Positions 41,080 to 50,618 of a stretch of 64,000 nucleotides of DNA are shown piece by piece; positions within the stretch are counted from its first letter, which is position 1, and each line of letters opens with the position of its first letter. Below the pieces are notes generated by a model. The model ran no database searches and was not told where the DNA came from. It saw only the letters and a list, made by a program, of their open reading frames with translations. The position numbers and the translations under genes were made by a program. Source of the DNA: Gemella massiliensis (GTDB lineage Bacteria > Bacillota > Bacilli > Staphylococcales > Gemellaceae); the NCBI RefSeq assembly GCF_900120125.1, contig NZ_LT635545.1, forward strand, positions 118,778-182,777, written 5' to 3'.

Positions 41080-41600
41080 TATTTCACCCCTACCTCTTTT
41101 ATAACTTTTTCTACGAAATCACCATGTGACTCACTAAGTTCTTTTTCCAAAATTTTAGAAGCTACTAATACAGATAGTTCAGCAACTTGTTTGTTAATTT
41201 CTTCAAGTGCCCTTTTCTTCTCATCTTCAATATCTTGTTGAGCATTTACTTTTAATTGTTCCGCTTGTTTTCGAGCTTCATCAAGAATTGCCTGTTTTTC
41301 AATCTTAGATTGTTCACGTGCGTCTTCCATCATTGCCTTTATTTCTTTTTGGGCATTTTTTAATTTTTCTTGATTTTCTTCAAGTAAAACCAATGCTTCT
41401 TTTTGATTTTTGGCTGCATCATCCAGTTGATTGTTTACCAACTGCTGACGTTCATCCAACATATCAATTAATTTATCCCAAGCAAATTTTTTCAGTAATA
41501 CCAATAAGATTAATACAGCTACCATATTAATAGCCATATTCCCCAAGTTAAAACCTTGATGAGAAGAGTGTTCAGTAGCTAAAAATACTAAATTTTTCAT
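41079..41600 (-). CDS. atpF: F1Fo ATP synthase b subunit
   Basis: A 173-residue stator stalk. One N-terminal membrane helix (NMAINMVAVLILLVLLKKFAW, about 22-42) is followed by a long charged coiled coil to the C-terminus. AGGAGCAGTCAGCAA precedes ATG 41600. The gene lies between atpE and atpH in standard order. Confidence 0.94.
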   Translation of the reverse strand: MKNLVFLATEHSSHQGFNLGNMAINMVAVLILLVLLKKFAWDKLIDMLDERQQLVNNQLDDAAKNQKEALVLLEENQEKLKNAQKEIKAMMEDAREQSKIEKQAILDEARKQAEQLKVNAQQDIEDEKKRALEEINKQVAELSVLVASKILEKELSESHGDFVEKVIKEVGVK

Positions 41601-41650
41601 TTGCTGACTGCTCCTGTTCTTCTTGTTGTTCTTTTAATCGGATATACTTA

Positions 41651-41908
<258 letters not shown>

Positions 41909-41953
41909 TTATTAATTTTACACATTTTTTGTGTTTGTTATATAAAATGCAAA

Positions 41954-42682
41954 TTAATGCTCATCACTAATTTTATGTGATAAATATGTAAATGTTAATA
42001 TCGTAAAGATATACGCTTGGATAACACCAATAAATAGTGAGAATCCTTTCCACACTACCAACCCGGCTATACCGGCTATTGCACCGAAAACACCAACTGT
42101 TGCAAGTGATGCTAAAAGTGCTAATAAAACTTCTCCGGCATAAATATTACCGAATAAACGCATTGATAAGGTTAGAAGATTTGTAAACTCCTCTAATACC
42201 TTAAACGGTGTAATACCTATACCCGCAGATGTATATGTGCTAAAGTAATGTTTTGTTCCTTTGTACTTAATTCCTGCATAGTGAGTAAAGATTATAACTA
42301 ACAACGCAAGAGAGAAAGTAAATGTCGGATCCGCTGTTACTGAATTTACATAAACTACTTCATCATAACTTACTTCTATCAGAACACCAATAGTATTAGC
42401 TACAGCAATAAGGGAAATAAGTGTTAGTGCCGTTGCCCACAATCCTTTACCATACTTCTTCCAGCTTACATTACCTTTGATAACGTTATCGCTAACAAAA
42501 ACTGCAAGTAACTCAGCTGCATTTTGTCGTTTGCTATCAGGTCTTAATTTTATTCTACTAGTAATAAACATCACAAAAATAAAAGTAAGCAACAGTGTAA
42601 TTAAAGTTGTGATTACACTAGGAATATTGACCGTTATGTCATAGCCAAACATTTTGGTAATAAGATATGTATGCTCTTCCAT
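41954..42682 (-). CDS. atpB: F1Fo ATP synthase a subunit
   Basis: A 242-residue membrane subunit forming the proton half-channels. The essential arginine lies in LTLSMRLFGNIYAGEVLLALL. Another conserved helix is VIQAYIFTILTFTYLS. About five to six helices are visible. AAAGAGGTGAGAG precedes ATG 42682. It is the first gene of the operon; no atpI gene precedes it. Confidence 0.95.
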   Translation of the reverse strand: MEEHTYLITKMFGYDITVNIPSVITTLITLLLTFIFVMFITSRIKLRPDSKRQNAAELLAVFVSDNVIKGNVSWKKYGKGLWATALTLISLIAVANTIGVLIEVSYDEVVYVNSVTADPTFTFSLALLVIIFTHYAGIKYKGTKHYFSTYTSAGIGITPFKVLEEFTNLLTLSMRLFGNIYAGEVLLALLASLATVGVFGAIAGIAGLVVWKGFSLFIGVIQAYIFTILTFTYLSHKISDEH

Positions 42683-42762
42683 ATATTTCTCTCACCTCTT
42701 TTCTTATGTATCTTATATTTCTAAATCTGTTGTATGATAAATTCAAGAAATACCTATTGAAT

Positions 42763-42791
42763 ATTATAATACCATTTTAAAATATTTACCA
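42763..42791 (-). promoter_or_regulatory. Probable promoter of the ATP synthase operon
   Basis: TATAAT (42763-42768) with a weak -35, TGGTAA (42786-42791), at 17 nt on the minus strand. It lies in the 156-bp gap between upp and atpB. Confidence 0.55.
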
Positions 42792-42838
42792 GCCATTTCT
42801 AAAATTTTACAAAATTTTATGAAAAAATCACTTTTTCA

Positions 42839-43468
42839 TTATTTAGTTCCGAAAATTCTATCCCCCGCATCGCCTAATCCGGGTACGATGTAACCATGAT
42901 CATTTAATTTTTCATCTAAACCTGCTATAAAAATATCCACATCAGGATGCGCTAAACGTAATGCCTCTACTCCTTCCGGAGCTGCTATTAAACACATAAA
43001 TTTAATATCACTTACTCCACGTTGTTTTAATGAATTTATGGCTGCTATAGCCGATCCACCGGTTGCTAACATCGGATCAACGACAATAAATAAACGTTCT
43101 TCCGGTTTGCTTGGTATTTTTACAAAATACTCATGTGGTTGAAGAGTTTCAGGGTCACGATATAACCCGACATGCCCTACTCTTGCCGATGGTATTAAAT
43201 TCATTAAACCGTCTACCATCCCTAAACCTGCTCTCAAAATAGGAACAAAAACTATCTTTTTACCGGAAAGTCGTTTACAAGTAGTAACTTGAATCGGTGT
43301 TTCAACTTCTACTTCTTCCAACGGCAGATCACGAGTTATCTCATAAGCCATTAAAGACCCTACTTCGTTAGTAAGTTGTCTAAAGTCTTTTGAACCCGTT
43401 CTCTTATCCCTGATAAAAGATAGTTTATGTTGGATTAATGGATGATCAAATACATGAACTTTTGACAT
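42839..43468 (-). CDS. upp: Uracil phosphoribosyltransferase
   Basis: A 209-residue salvage enzyme converting uracil and PRPP to UMP. The PRPP loop is [18 protein letters not shown], and the uracil-binding C-terminus is [17 protein letters not shown]. Both are the family standards and the length is exact. It lies upstream of the atp operon on the same strand, as in Bacillus, but a candidate promoter separates them. Confidence 0.96.
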   Translation of the reverse strand: MSKVHVFDHPLIQHKLSFIRDKRTGSKDFRQLTNEVGSLMAYEITRDLPLEEVEVETPIQVTTCKRLSGKKIVFVPILRAGLGMVDGLMNLIPSARVGHVGLYRDPETLQPHEYFVKIPSKPEERLFIVVDPMLATGGSAIAAINSLKQRGVSDIKFMCLIAAPEGVEALRLAHPDVDIFIAGLDEKLNDHGYIVPGLGDAGDRIFGTK

Positions 43469-43663
43469 AATTTCAATTCTCCTTTTTAGTATTGTTATAT
43501 TTATTTTACTCTAATTAAACTTTTTTAACAAGTTAAATCTGAAATATTTTCAACCGTTATCAAAAAATATTTTCCTACTATTCAACATAAATTACTAGAC
43601 TTATTTACATTAAACTATTAAAATTAGAGAGGTATATATTTATATTTAAACCTAGGAGATGTC

Positions 43664-43984
43664 ATGAAAACTAAAAATGTTTTACTTACTTTTTTAATTA
43701 CGAGTATTTTTTACTATGTTGTTCCATTTTTATTTTTACATTTTTCCAAAGAAAATAACTTATCAAAAATGGGACTTATACTGATATTATTTTTTACCTT
43801 TGCATCATTTGCGATTAATCTTATGATTTCGTTCTTTTTAGAAAGAAATATTTTAATTCCAATTATTACTTCAGTCTTGGCAGTTCCTCTATTATATACT
43901 TTTAACACCAGTGCCGTTGTTTTAATAATTATAATTATTATTTTTTCTTTTCTTGCTTATGGACTTTCCGGTTTGTTAAAATAA
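43664..43984 (+). CDS. Small membrane protein, unknown function (pair member 1)
   Basis: A 106-residue protein with four hydrophobic segments (about 6-25, 33-55, 60-80, 84-104) and short polar links. AGGAGATGTC precedes ATG 43664. I do not recognise the family. It is followed 20 bp later by another membrane protein on the same strand, with which it probably forms an operon. Confidence 0.65.
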   Translation: MKTKNVLLTFLITSIFYYVVPFLFLHFSKENNLSKMGLILILFFTFASFAINLMISFFLERNILIPIITSVLAVPLLYTFNTSAVVLIIIIIIFSFLAYGLSGLLK

Positions 43985-44004
43985 TTAATTTTCAGGAGAT
44001 TTTT

Positions 44005-44532
44005 ATGACTACATTAAAACGAAATTTACTAATATCTACAGGCATTTATATGCTGTTTTATCTTGGACCTATCTTAGTCAACCCGTTTGCTATTCTCAAT
44101 ATTGCCGAAGCATTTGCCGTCGCTTTATTGGTTTATGGCGGCTTTTATCTGAGTTATATATTTTTATACACTAATAAATCAAAACTAGATGAACGTACTA
44201 AAAATACCATTATTACAATTATAATTATGACACTGGCACTTATTGTCTATTATAATCCTTTCACGTTCCCTGCAATGTTTAATATTATAATCAATAAATA
44301 TCTAGCAATTTTTTTATTAGTTGGTTTATTAGTTGTACTTCTTCTGGTAGCTCAACGTGTAAAAAGCGTCTATATACTGGCAATTTTATTTGCACCGTCT
44401 ATTATTCAAGGTGTTTTAATGCGTTCATCCAATCGTGCAATGTTATTTTATCTTAATAATCCAAACTTTACATTGTACTGTATTGTAGTATTATTTGCCG
44501 TCTACTATATTTATTATAATAGACGCCGTTAA
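44005..44532 (+). CDS. Membrane protein, unknown function (pair member 2)
   Basis: A 175-residue protein with about six hydrophobic segments and a basic C-terminus (YYIYYNRRR). CAGGAGATTTTT precedes ATG 44005. It is not recognisable as a known family. It shares an operon with the preceding 106-residue protein and ends at a terminator (44541-44590). Confidence 0.68.
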   Translation: MTTLKRNLLISTGIYMLFYLGPILVNPFAILNIAEAFAVALLVYGGFYLSYIFLYTNKSKLDERTKNTIITIIIMTLALIVYYNPFTFPAMFNIIINKYLAIFLLVGLLVVLLLVAQRVKSVYILAILFAPSIIQGVLMRSSNRAMLFYLNNPNFTLYCIVVLFAVYYIYYNRRR

Positions 44533-44537
44533 TAACT

Positions 44538-44592
44538 ATATCCCCATAATTATCTATAAAACTTTTTATCGGATATATGGGGAACTTTTATA
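44538..44592 (+). terminator. Terminator after the membrane-protein pair
   Basis: TCCCCATA (44541-44548) pairs with TATGGGGA (44576-44583), then AACTTTTA. An inner A/T stem extends it. Confidence 0.7.
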
Positions 44593-44804
44593 ATTGATTA
44601 CATATACTAACCTTAACAATTACATTAAAATCCATATAACTATAAAATATTTTTTCAGATAATTCCTACAAACTTTTAAATAATTTTTAACAATAATATG
44701 AATATCTACAAGAAACTCATTATTTAAGCAGTTTTTTATAATAGTTTTATTTAATATTTTATTGTATAATAATATTAATTATTTAATGAAAGGGTGTACA
44801 TATC

Positions 44805-45959
44805 ATGATAAATTCAGAAAACACATGGGCATTATGGGCAATTATTATAGCTATCGCAACGTTAAGTATCTATTTAGAAGAAAAATATCGTTGGGCCTCT
44901 AAAATTAGCGGGGCGATTATCGGTCTTATTATTGCCGCAACGTTAAGTAACCTACATGTTATTCCGCTTGAATCTCCAGTATATGATACAATCTGGACAT
45001 ACGTTGTTCCGCTTGCAGTGGCGATGTTACTCTTCCAATGTGATTTAAGAAAAATTTGGCGTGAAAGCGGACGAATGGTTATTATTTTTCTTATCAGCTC
45101 ACTTGGAACAATATTAGGTGCAGTTTTCGGTTATCTTGCTTTACATAATCTCGTACCGGCACTTAATCATATTGCCGGGGTGATGACCGGTTCGTATATT
45201 GGTGGAGGAGTTAACTTTGTTGCTGTTGCGAGTGCTTTTGAAGTACCCGCTGATTTGATTTCCGCTGCAACGGTTAGTGATAATTTGCTAATGGTGTTGT
45301 ACTTTTTCATACTTATAGTTATACCTACTCTTCCAATATTTAGAAAATTTTTTATCACAACATTCGATAATAAAACGAATATACAGCAACACAGTAGCGA
45401 TAGCAGCAAAACGACTGTAGCAGTTAGAGATATTGCATTTACTTTTGCCACTGCGGTTATTATAGTAGCTATTAGCTTTAGCTTATCTACTTACCTCGCT
45501 TCCCTAGGCAAATCGCCTCTGATAGCATTTATTTCTAACAAATATCTATTAGTAACAACGCTGACCGTACTATTAGCATCACTTTTTCCTAAATACTTCA
45601 CATCATTTAAAGGTGCTAATGAAATAGGAACTTTTCTCATTTATATTTTCTTTGTTGTCATTGGAATTCCTGCTTCAATTCAAGCAATTGTTGAAAAATC
45701 ACCATTATTACTTCTATTTTGTGCAATAATGATAATTGTTAATATGCTTGTAACCTTTGGAGCGGCTAAATTATTTCGTTTTTCTATTGAAGAGGCTATT
45801 ATCGCCTCAAATGCCAATATAGGTGGCCCTACAACAGCTGCCGCTATGGCTATTTCAAAAGGTTGGAATTCACTCGTTGCTCCGGCAATGTTGGTCGGCA
45901 CCCTTGGTTATATTATCGGAACATACATAGGTATATTAATCGGACAGTATTTAGGTTAA
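44805..45959 (+). CDS. DUF819-family membrane protein (YjcL-like)
   Basis: A 384-residue integral membrane protein with about ten to eleven helices. It contains SKISGAIIGLIIAATLSN, GSYIGGGVNFVAVASAF and NANIGGPTTAAAMAISKGW, the two glycine-rich half-repeats typical of DUF819/YjcL proteins, probable inner-membrane transporters of unknown substrate. AAAGGGTGTACATATC precedes ATG 44805. It is a single gene with a terminator, convergent with the proline reductase cluster. Confidence 0.85.
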   Translation: MINSENTWALWAIIIAIATLSIYLEEKYRWASKISGAIIGLIIAATLSNLHVIPLESPVYDTIWTYVVPLAVAMLLFQCDLRKIWRESGRMVIIFLISSLGTILGAVFGYLALHNLVPALNHIAGVMTGSYIGGGVNFVAVASAFEVPADLISAATVSDNLLMVLYFFILIVIPTLPIFRKFFITTFDNKTNIQQHSSDSSKTTVAVRDIAFTFATAVIIVAISFSLSTYLASLGKSPLIAFISNKYLLVTTLTVLLASLFPKYFTSFKGANEIGTFLIYIFFVVIGIPASIQAIVEKSPLLLLFCAIMIIVNMLVTFGAAKLFRFSIEEAIIASNANIGGPTTAAAMAISKGWNSLVAPAMLVGTLGYIIGTYIGILIGQYLG

Positions 45960-45964
45960 ACGTA

Positions 45965-46024
45965 AAAAAGGATTATTATTTAACTTGGTAATTAAATCAA
46001 ATTAAACAATAATCCTCTTTCTTA
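45965..46024 (+). terminator. Terminator between the DUF819 gene and the prd cluster
   Basis: AAGGATTATT (45969-45978) pairs with AATAATCCT (46008-46016), with inner TTAA/TTAA pairing, and a CTTTCTT tract follows. The following 46025-46222 shows no gene. Confidence 0.7.
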
Positions 46025-46222
46025 TAAATTTTTCTTAATCAAATAATCTAAACTTCATATCTAACTATAATTTTTAAAAATAAGCAAGTAGAACACTTAT
46101 TTAAAATTAAATATTAAGTGTTTTTATTAAACCTTTATCAAAAACTACTATATATTTTATTCTAATTTACATCATTGCTTTCTAACTTATTTCTTCAAAA
46201 AATATTTAATTATTTTATAATT

Positions 46223-47467
46223 TTACAACAAGGAATGAATAACACCATCACGACATTGATTTACACTTATTACATAAGGCAGATTTCTACTATCTCTTAT
46301 ATTACGTCCCCCAAGTATTCCACCCGGTTCTAAAGGAAATAATACCGTATCATACATATTTCCCAAACCGGATACTATTTTCACAATAACCACTTTAGCT
46401 TTATCAGGTTTTCTTACATCATAATACTCATACTTTTTATATGGAATATTATCTACTTTTACCAATACACCACGAATTTCTTGAACAATTAAATCCGCCA
46501 GTCGATGTGCACCGATAACTCCATCCGCTGTTCGACCTTCTCCGTCAAAAAACGAGAAATCAATATGAATTATATAATCAGATGTACCGGGTGTCCCTGC
46601 TCTATCGAAATATACTCTATCCTTTAATACACCTTCTGATGATCCGATATTCGCCGGTTGATAACCCGTTCCTATTTTTACTCCGGTTACCATAACTGTA
46701 ACACCAGCTAATTCATGCGTTACACCTTCTCCTAATTCTCCGGAATATTTACACGCTATTGGCATGCAATCTAAGTTAGAATTGACAAAAATATTATGTT
46801 CATGCGGTTTTATAATGTTTACTTTTATTTGTTTAATTCTCTTATCAAATGAGATAAATGTCCTAGCTATATTTTTTCTGATAATTAGCTTATTATCAAT
46901 CAGCTCCGTTTTTTCACCGAACGTTACTTCGTTAATAGTAAACACTTTTTTGGTTAACTTCCCTACTCTTAACTCTTTATTGCTGTTTATATTATTCAAT
47001 CGTTGTTGTTTACTTAACTTATTTTTCAAAATTGCCACTGCTTTTTTAGCGTCATAATCCGTCAAGTTATTCTCGCCTACCATACATGATTCATAGCCTG
47101 TTGTTCCCTTATTTATGTCTATGATACAATCTATATATTGATTTGTACATACCAATCGTCCCTGCAAACCGATAAAACTAAGACCTATACTTGAAATATC
47201 GTTTTTCCCGAGACTTTCAATTATATTAACAAAATCAATATGGTGATTTCCCCAACCGTCGATAGCTACTAAAGCACCGTCTACCTGCAAGGCCTTAGCT
47301 ATATCACCTACTCTCTTAGCTGAATAAACCTTGTCATCATAACTTTCAGAAACACCGCTTACTATAATTCCAACTATTTCAATATCATTATCTTTTGTCG
47401 CCACCTCTACAAGTGGGCATCGATAGTGATGAAGCGTTGTCATTTTTATACTCGGTCCTAACCCCAT
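46223..47467 (-). CDS. Fused PrdE-PrdD-like protein: circularly permuted PrdA homologue
   Basis: A 414-residue protein built from the two halves of PrdA in reverse order. Residues ~1-155 (MGLGPSIKMTTLHHYRCPLV, DGWGNHHIDFVNIIESLG, SFIGLQGRLV) match PrdA after its cleavage site. Residues ~165-414 (ELRVGKLTKKVFTINEV, MPIACKYSGELGEGVTHELA, VNQCRDGVIHSLL) match PrdA before it. The C-terminus stops where PrdA has its cleavage Thr, and the N-terminus begins at the Cys side, so no Thr-Cys remains. Clostridia have separate prdD and prdE genes of about these sizes. It is probably an accessory or structural part of the reductase. AAAGGAG precedes ATG 47467. Confidence 0.82.
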   Translation of the reverse strand: MGLGPSIKMTTLHHYRCPLVEVATKDNDIEIVGIIVSGVSESYDDKVYSAKRVGDIAKALQVDGALVAIDGWGNHHIDFVNIIESLGKNDISSIGLSFIGLQGRLVCTNQYIDCIIDINKGTTGYESCMVGENNLTDYDAKKAVAILKNKLSKQQRLNNINSNKELRVGKLTKKVFTINEVTFGEKTELIDNKLIIRKNIARTFISFDKRIKQIKVNIIKPHEHNIFVNSNLDCMPIACKYSGELGEGVTHELAGVTVMVTGVKIGTGYQPANIGSSEGVLKDRVYFDRAGTPGTSDYIIHIDFSFFDGEGRTADGVIGAHRLADLIVQEIRGVLVKVDNIPYKKYEYYDVRKPDKAKVVIVKIVSGLGNMYDTVLFPLEPGGILGGRNIRDSRNLPYVISVNQCRDGVIHSLL

Positions 47468-47489
47468 AGCTACAACTCCTTTCCAAACA

Positions 47490-47513
47490 AAGAAGGAGGA
47501 TACCCCCCTTCTT
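47490..47513 (-). other. Strong hairpin between prdB and the prdE-prdD fusion
   Basis: On the minus strand AAGAAGGGGG pairs with CCTCCTTCTT (one G-T) around a short loop, followed by TTG. It is in the 67-bp gap before the last gene. It could attenuate or stabilise the mRNA between subunit genes. Confidence 0.5.
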
Positions 47514-47534
47514 CATTTCTATATACATTCAATA

Positions 47535-48260
47535 TTACACGTTATGACGGTATTCATAAGGTAATATTTTTGTTTCATTAAAACTTGGACAATCTCTTAC
47601 CCATTCTAATGATTCTTTAACAATTGCTGTTTGCATAGGGATATTATTAGGTTCCCCTGCATTTGAACCGATTGGTACGTGAGGTGCAGTAATACGTGGT
47701 GCCCCTTGTTGACGAGCAATTGGTGGTAGTGCAGCAATTACACAGCAACTCATTCCTTGTTCTTCACAGCAACGTGTTACGATAGTTGCTGAACGGTGAC
47801 ATGTACCACATCCACCTGTACATAATACAATATCTACACCTTGTTCTTTTAATTTTCTAGCAATTTCCGGTCCTGTTTCATTGGTGAATTTTTCGACGTT
47901 ACCGCCTCCACCCATAAATGTATATGTTTCTTTTGATAATGATCCGATAAATCCTTCTGCTACCAATTCATGTAATCTATCAATCGGTAACATTGCGTTT
48001 GGATCTTTATTAATATCAGAGTTATCAAAACCACCATGTGTTACCATTAATTCACTAGATGGTGTATCAAACGGAATTGTACGATATGTAAAGTCCCCTG
48101 ATGTATTAAACGGTTCTTGTGATTTGATATGTATTCCACCTGCTGTAATAAATGCAACTTTACATTCGCTTAACGGTTTTTTTAGTTCTGTAAATATTGC
48201 TTTAGGTGTAATAGGCACGAAAATTTCTGATTGCATCCCTGGTTTTGTTGTTAATTTCAT
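47535..48260 (-). CDS. prdB: D-proline reductase PrdB subunit, cysteine (non-selenium) form
   Basis: A 241-residue PrdB. With PrdA it reduces D-proline to 5-aminovalerate in Stickland-type metabolism. The active-site segment reads CTGGCGTCHRS. In clostridial PrdB the first residue of the xGTC motif is selenocysteine (about position 152), encoded by TGA. Here Cys151 is encoded by an ordinary TGT codon (47808-47810), and no in-frame TGA is needed. A second pair, CCEEQGMSCC, is nearby. It follows the small tandem-domain gene by 12 bp with AAGGAG before ATG 48260. The enzyme should work without selenium, perhaps more slowly. Confidence 0.88.
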   Translation of the reverse strand: MKLTTKPGMQSEIFVPITPKAIFTELKKPLSECKVAFITAGGIHIKSQEPFNTSGDFTYRTIPFDTPSSELMVTHGGFDNSDINKDPNAMLPIDRLHELVAEGFIGSLSKETYTFMGGGGNVEKFTNETGPEIARKLKEQGVDIVLCTGGCGTCHRSATIVTRCCEEQGMSCCVIAALPPIARQQGAPRITAPHVPIGSNAGEPNNIPMQTAIVKESLEWVRDCPSFNETKILPYEYRHNV

Positions 48261-48272
48261 TGTATTTTCTCC

Positions 48273-48710
48273 TTAAGCTCTAGCTAATGTAATTTCCTTT
48301 TTTCCTATCACTCTCATGTGACTAAGATAAAATTCTACATCTTGATTTTCTTCTAACACCACAGTTGTAAACGCCCAACGTCTTGGTACAGCTATAGTAC
48401 CCAATCCGTCCATTATTGCTACTTCTATGGCAGTATCATTTACTTGAGTAATTTTTCCTCCCAGTAAACATGGTTGCATTTCCTCATAAAGTATATCTGA
48501 ACTATCATATTCATAAGGGTCTTCCATTACTTGAATATAACTAAAGTAAAATTCTAATACATGTCCCATCTCTAAAATATTATCTGTCTTAATTAGTTTT
48601 GTCGGTACAGTAATCACGCCTAAACGACCGTGAAGATGAATTTTTACTTTATCATCTTTTACTTCCTTAATTATGCCGCCCATCATTACCGGATTTATAA
48701 TATAATCCAT
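48273..48710 (-). CDS. Proline-reductase-associated small protein, CBO2463/CBO2479-type tandem domain
   Basis: A 145-residue acidic protein made of two similar ~50-residue units: GGIIKEVKDDKVKIHLHGRL (about 11-30, running on to VMED at ~62) and GGKITQVNDTAIEVAIMDGL (about 84-103, running on to the end). Each ends in a pattern EFYxSxxxV. This tandem family is known mainly as a neighbour of proline reductase genes; its function is unknown. It lies between prdA (13 bp) and prdB (12 bp), with TTTAGGAGTAATA before ATG 48710. Tight spacing suggests a role in assembly or regulation of the reductase. Confidence 0.78.
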   Translation of the reverse strand: MDYIINPVMMGGIIKEVKDDKVKIHLHGRLGVITVPTKLIKTDNILEMGHVLEFYFSYIQVMEDPYEYDSSDILYEEMQPCLLGGKITQVNDTAIEVAIMDGLGTIAVPRRWAFTTVVLEENQDVEFYLSHMRVIGKKEITLARA

Positions 48711-48723
48711 TATTACTCCTAAA

Positions 48724-50523
48724 TTAGTGATATGTTTTACTGTCTACTAATACTGTTTCCGGAAGACCTAAAAGTTTGTTATTAGCATTAATAACGTCAT
48801 TATTCCATTTTTTCTCTGCCGGTTTTACTTCTACGCCTGCCATTTTGTTTTTCAACATTTGAATTGCACGTGCTGCTACTGACGGTGTTACACAAGAACA
48901 TCCGGCTATATCATTTTCAAATCCGCCTTTATCGATATTTTCTTCTACCATAGCAGTAGCATATTTGTTACCCACTACTAACTGACCTTGATAAGCACAG
49001 AATGAAACCCCTACTACCGGAATATCTCTTACCCCTGCTTGACCGATATGTTCGATAAAGTCTATATGGTTGTTACCAAATCCTTCTGTTGTGATAACTA
49101 CACCGTCTAAGTCTAATGATTCAAATAAAGATCCTAAACGTTCAGATACCCATAATTTTTCATCATTTACTTGTGGTGAACCAACACAGATAACCCCGAT
49201 TAAATCAAGTTCTGCATCTTCTGCTAAACCTTCTACAAGCGGTTCACGAATGTAGTGACGAGTCATTTCTTTTGTTGCAGGTCCGATACAAGTTAAAGCG
49301 TGAATAGAACCGTCACGTACTTGGTTCGGTGTTAAAATAATCGGCACGTTACCGCAGTCAACATTTTTTTGACCTCCAATGATACCACATGGTTCTGTCG
49401 GACAAATAACATTATCGTGCATAGCACCTTGTCCCATAATTTCTTTAACCAATACAACACGTGGGTTACCGCTTCTTCTTACATCTTCACATATTTCTTC
49501 TCTTACTACTTCACCGTCATAATGTTTTAATTCTTCACGAATTGCTTGTACAATAAAGTCTTGACATTTATGTGCTGCAAAAGGTCCCGGTCTTGTCATA
49601 CCTGATAATCGTTCGATTGTTGCATGACAACGAATAATAATGTCGTTTTCATCTGCACAGCCCGGATGTCCATAGAACATTTTTTCATCTAAGAATCCTT
49701 CTGAAGAACCGAATTCATGCACTTGAACTCCGTCTTCATCAACACCGGTTAGCATGAATACTACACCATCTAATACTTTAGTTACACCTTCACCAAGTTT
49801 TCCTTCTACTTTTGTTGCAATAGGACACACGTCCATAATTGTTTCAGTGTAGATGTGACGTTTATCAGGATAGATAACATCTAACTCTAATTTTTTACAT
49901 AATTCATCTTCACCAAGTGCAGCTTTTGCTAATTTTTTATCAATTGTAATAACACCATCTTTGATAGAAGTTTTGTCTCCTAATTTTACATCTGTTATTT
50001 TGATATGTTTTTTAGTTAATGTGCGGATTACTTTTTTCTCACCTGATTTTTCTTCTTTTTCAGGTGCTTCTGCCACTTCCGGAGCATTTCCGGCACCCAC
50101 TACTACAGGAACATCTAATTTCAATCCTTCAAATTTTTCGGCTTTACCAATTTCTATATGAATCATTCCATTACCTCCGTGAGTTGTTTGTGTATAAACC
50201 GATGATTTAGCATCTTTTACTTCTTCAACCACGTTTCCTTGTTTTTCTTCTGTAATATCTTTTTGTACTTCGTTTACTTTATCCAAGTACTCTTTTTTTA
50301 TCGGTGTTAAAGCTTCTACATCTTCCAATAATGTACTTCCTAACACTTCTTCTATAGTAAGCCCGTCAGGACTTAATGTTAGCAATCCCGCATCAATCAT
50401 GTCTTCGAATAGACCCGGATCTTCTAAATCGGCAGCTCCGATCACTTGACCTTTCTCTCTTCTACAACAAAAAATCGCTGGATCTTTTAAGTGTTTTTCT
50501 AATGTTTCTACTGTAATAGACAT
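48724..50523 (-). CDS. prdA: D-proline reductase PrdA proprotein
   Basis: A 599-residue proprotein. In clostridia PrdA cleaves itself at Thr-Cys, leaving an N-terminal pyruvoyl group on the small subunit that binds D-proline. The matching site is GSIHALTCIGPATKE, Thr411-Cys412 in this numbering. N-terminal CCRREKG, MDVCPIATKVEGKLGEGVT, FGNNHIDFIEHIGQAG and the GCSCVTPSVAARAI tail are family features. The start ATG 50523 has GGGAGG 7 nt upstream; an ATG at 50538 overlaps that site. It follows prdC by 95 bp. Confidence 0.92.
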   Translation of the reverse strand: MSITVETLEKHLKDPAIFCCRREKGQVIGAADLEDPGLFEDMIDAGLLTLSPDGLTIEEVLGSTLLEDVEALTPIKKEYLDKVNEVQKDITEEKQGNVVEEVKDAKSSVYTQTTHGGNGMIHIEIGKAEKFEGLKLDVPVVVGAGNAPEVAEAPEKEEKSGEKKVIRTLTKKHIKITDVKLGDKTSIKDGVITIDKKLAKAALGEDELCKKLELDVIYPDKRHIYTETIMDVCPIATKVEGKLGEGVTKVLDGVVFMLTGVDEDGVQVHEFGSSEGFLDEKMFYGHPGCADENDIIIRCHATIERLSGMTRPGPFAAHKCQDFIVQAIREELKHYDGEVVREEICEDVRRSGNPRVVLVKEIMGQGAMHDNVICPTEPCGIIGGQKNVDCGNVPIILTPNQVRDGSIHALTCIGPATKEMTRHYIREPLVEGLAEDAELDLIGVICVGSPQVNDEKLWVSERLGSLFESLDLDGVVITTEGFGNNHIDFIEHIGQAGVRDIPVVGVSFCAYQGQLVVGNKYATAMVEENIDKGGFENDIAGCSCVTPSVAARAIQMLKNKMAGVEVKPAEKKWNNDVINANNKLLGLPETVLVDSKTYH

Positions 50524-50618
50524 TGTTTTACCTCCCAATATGTATTATTTTTATGTATATTACTTTATAATTTTAAATATGTCAGCGAAATTCCATATTC
50601 ATATCTTCTCCTCTCGTA

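Noticed and set aside
47535-48260. In-frame TGA selenocysteine in prdB
   Set aside because: Codon 151 is TGT and the frame is open throughout, so no recoding is needed.
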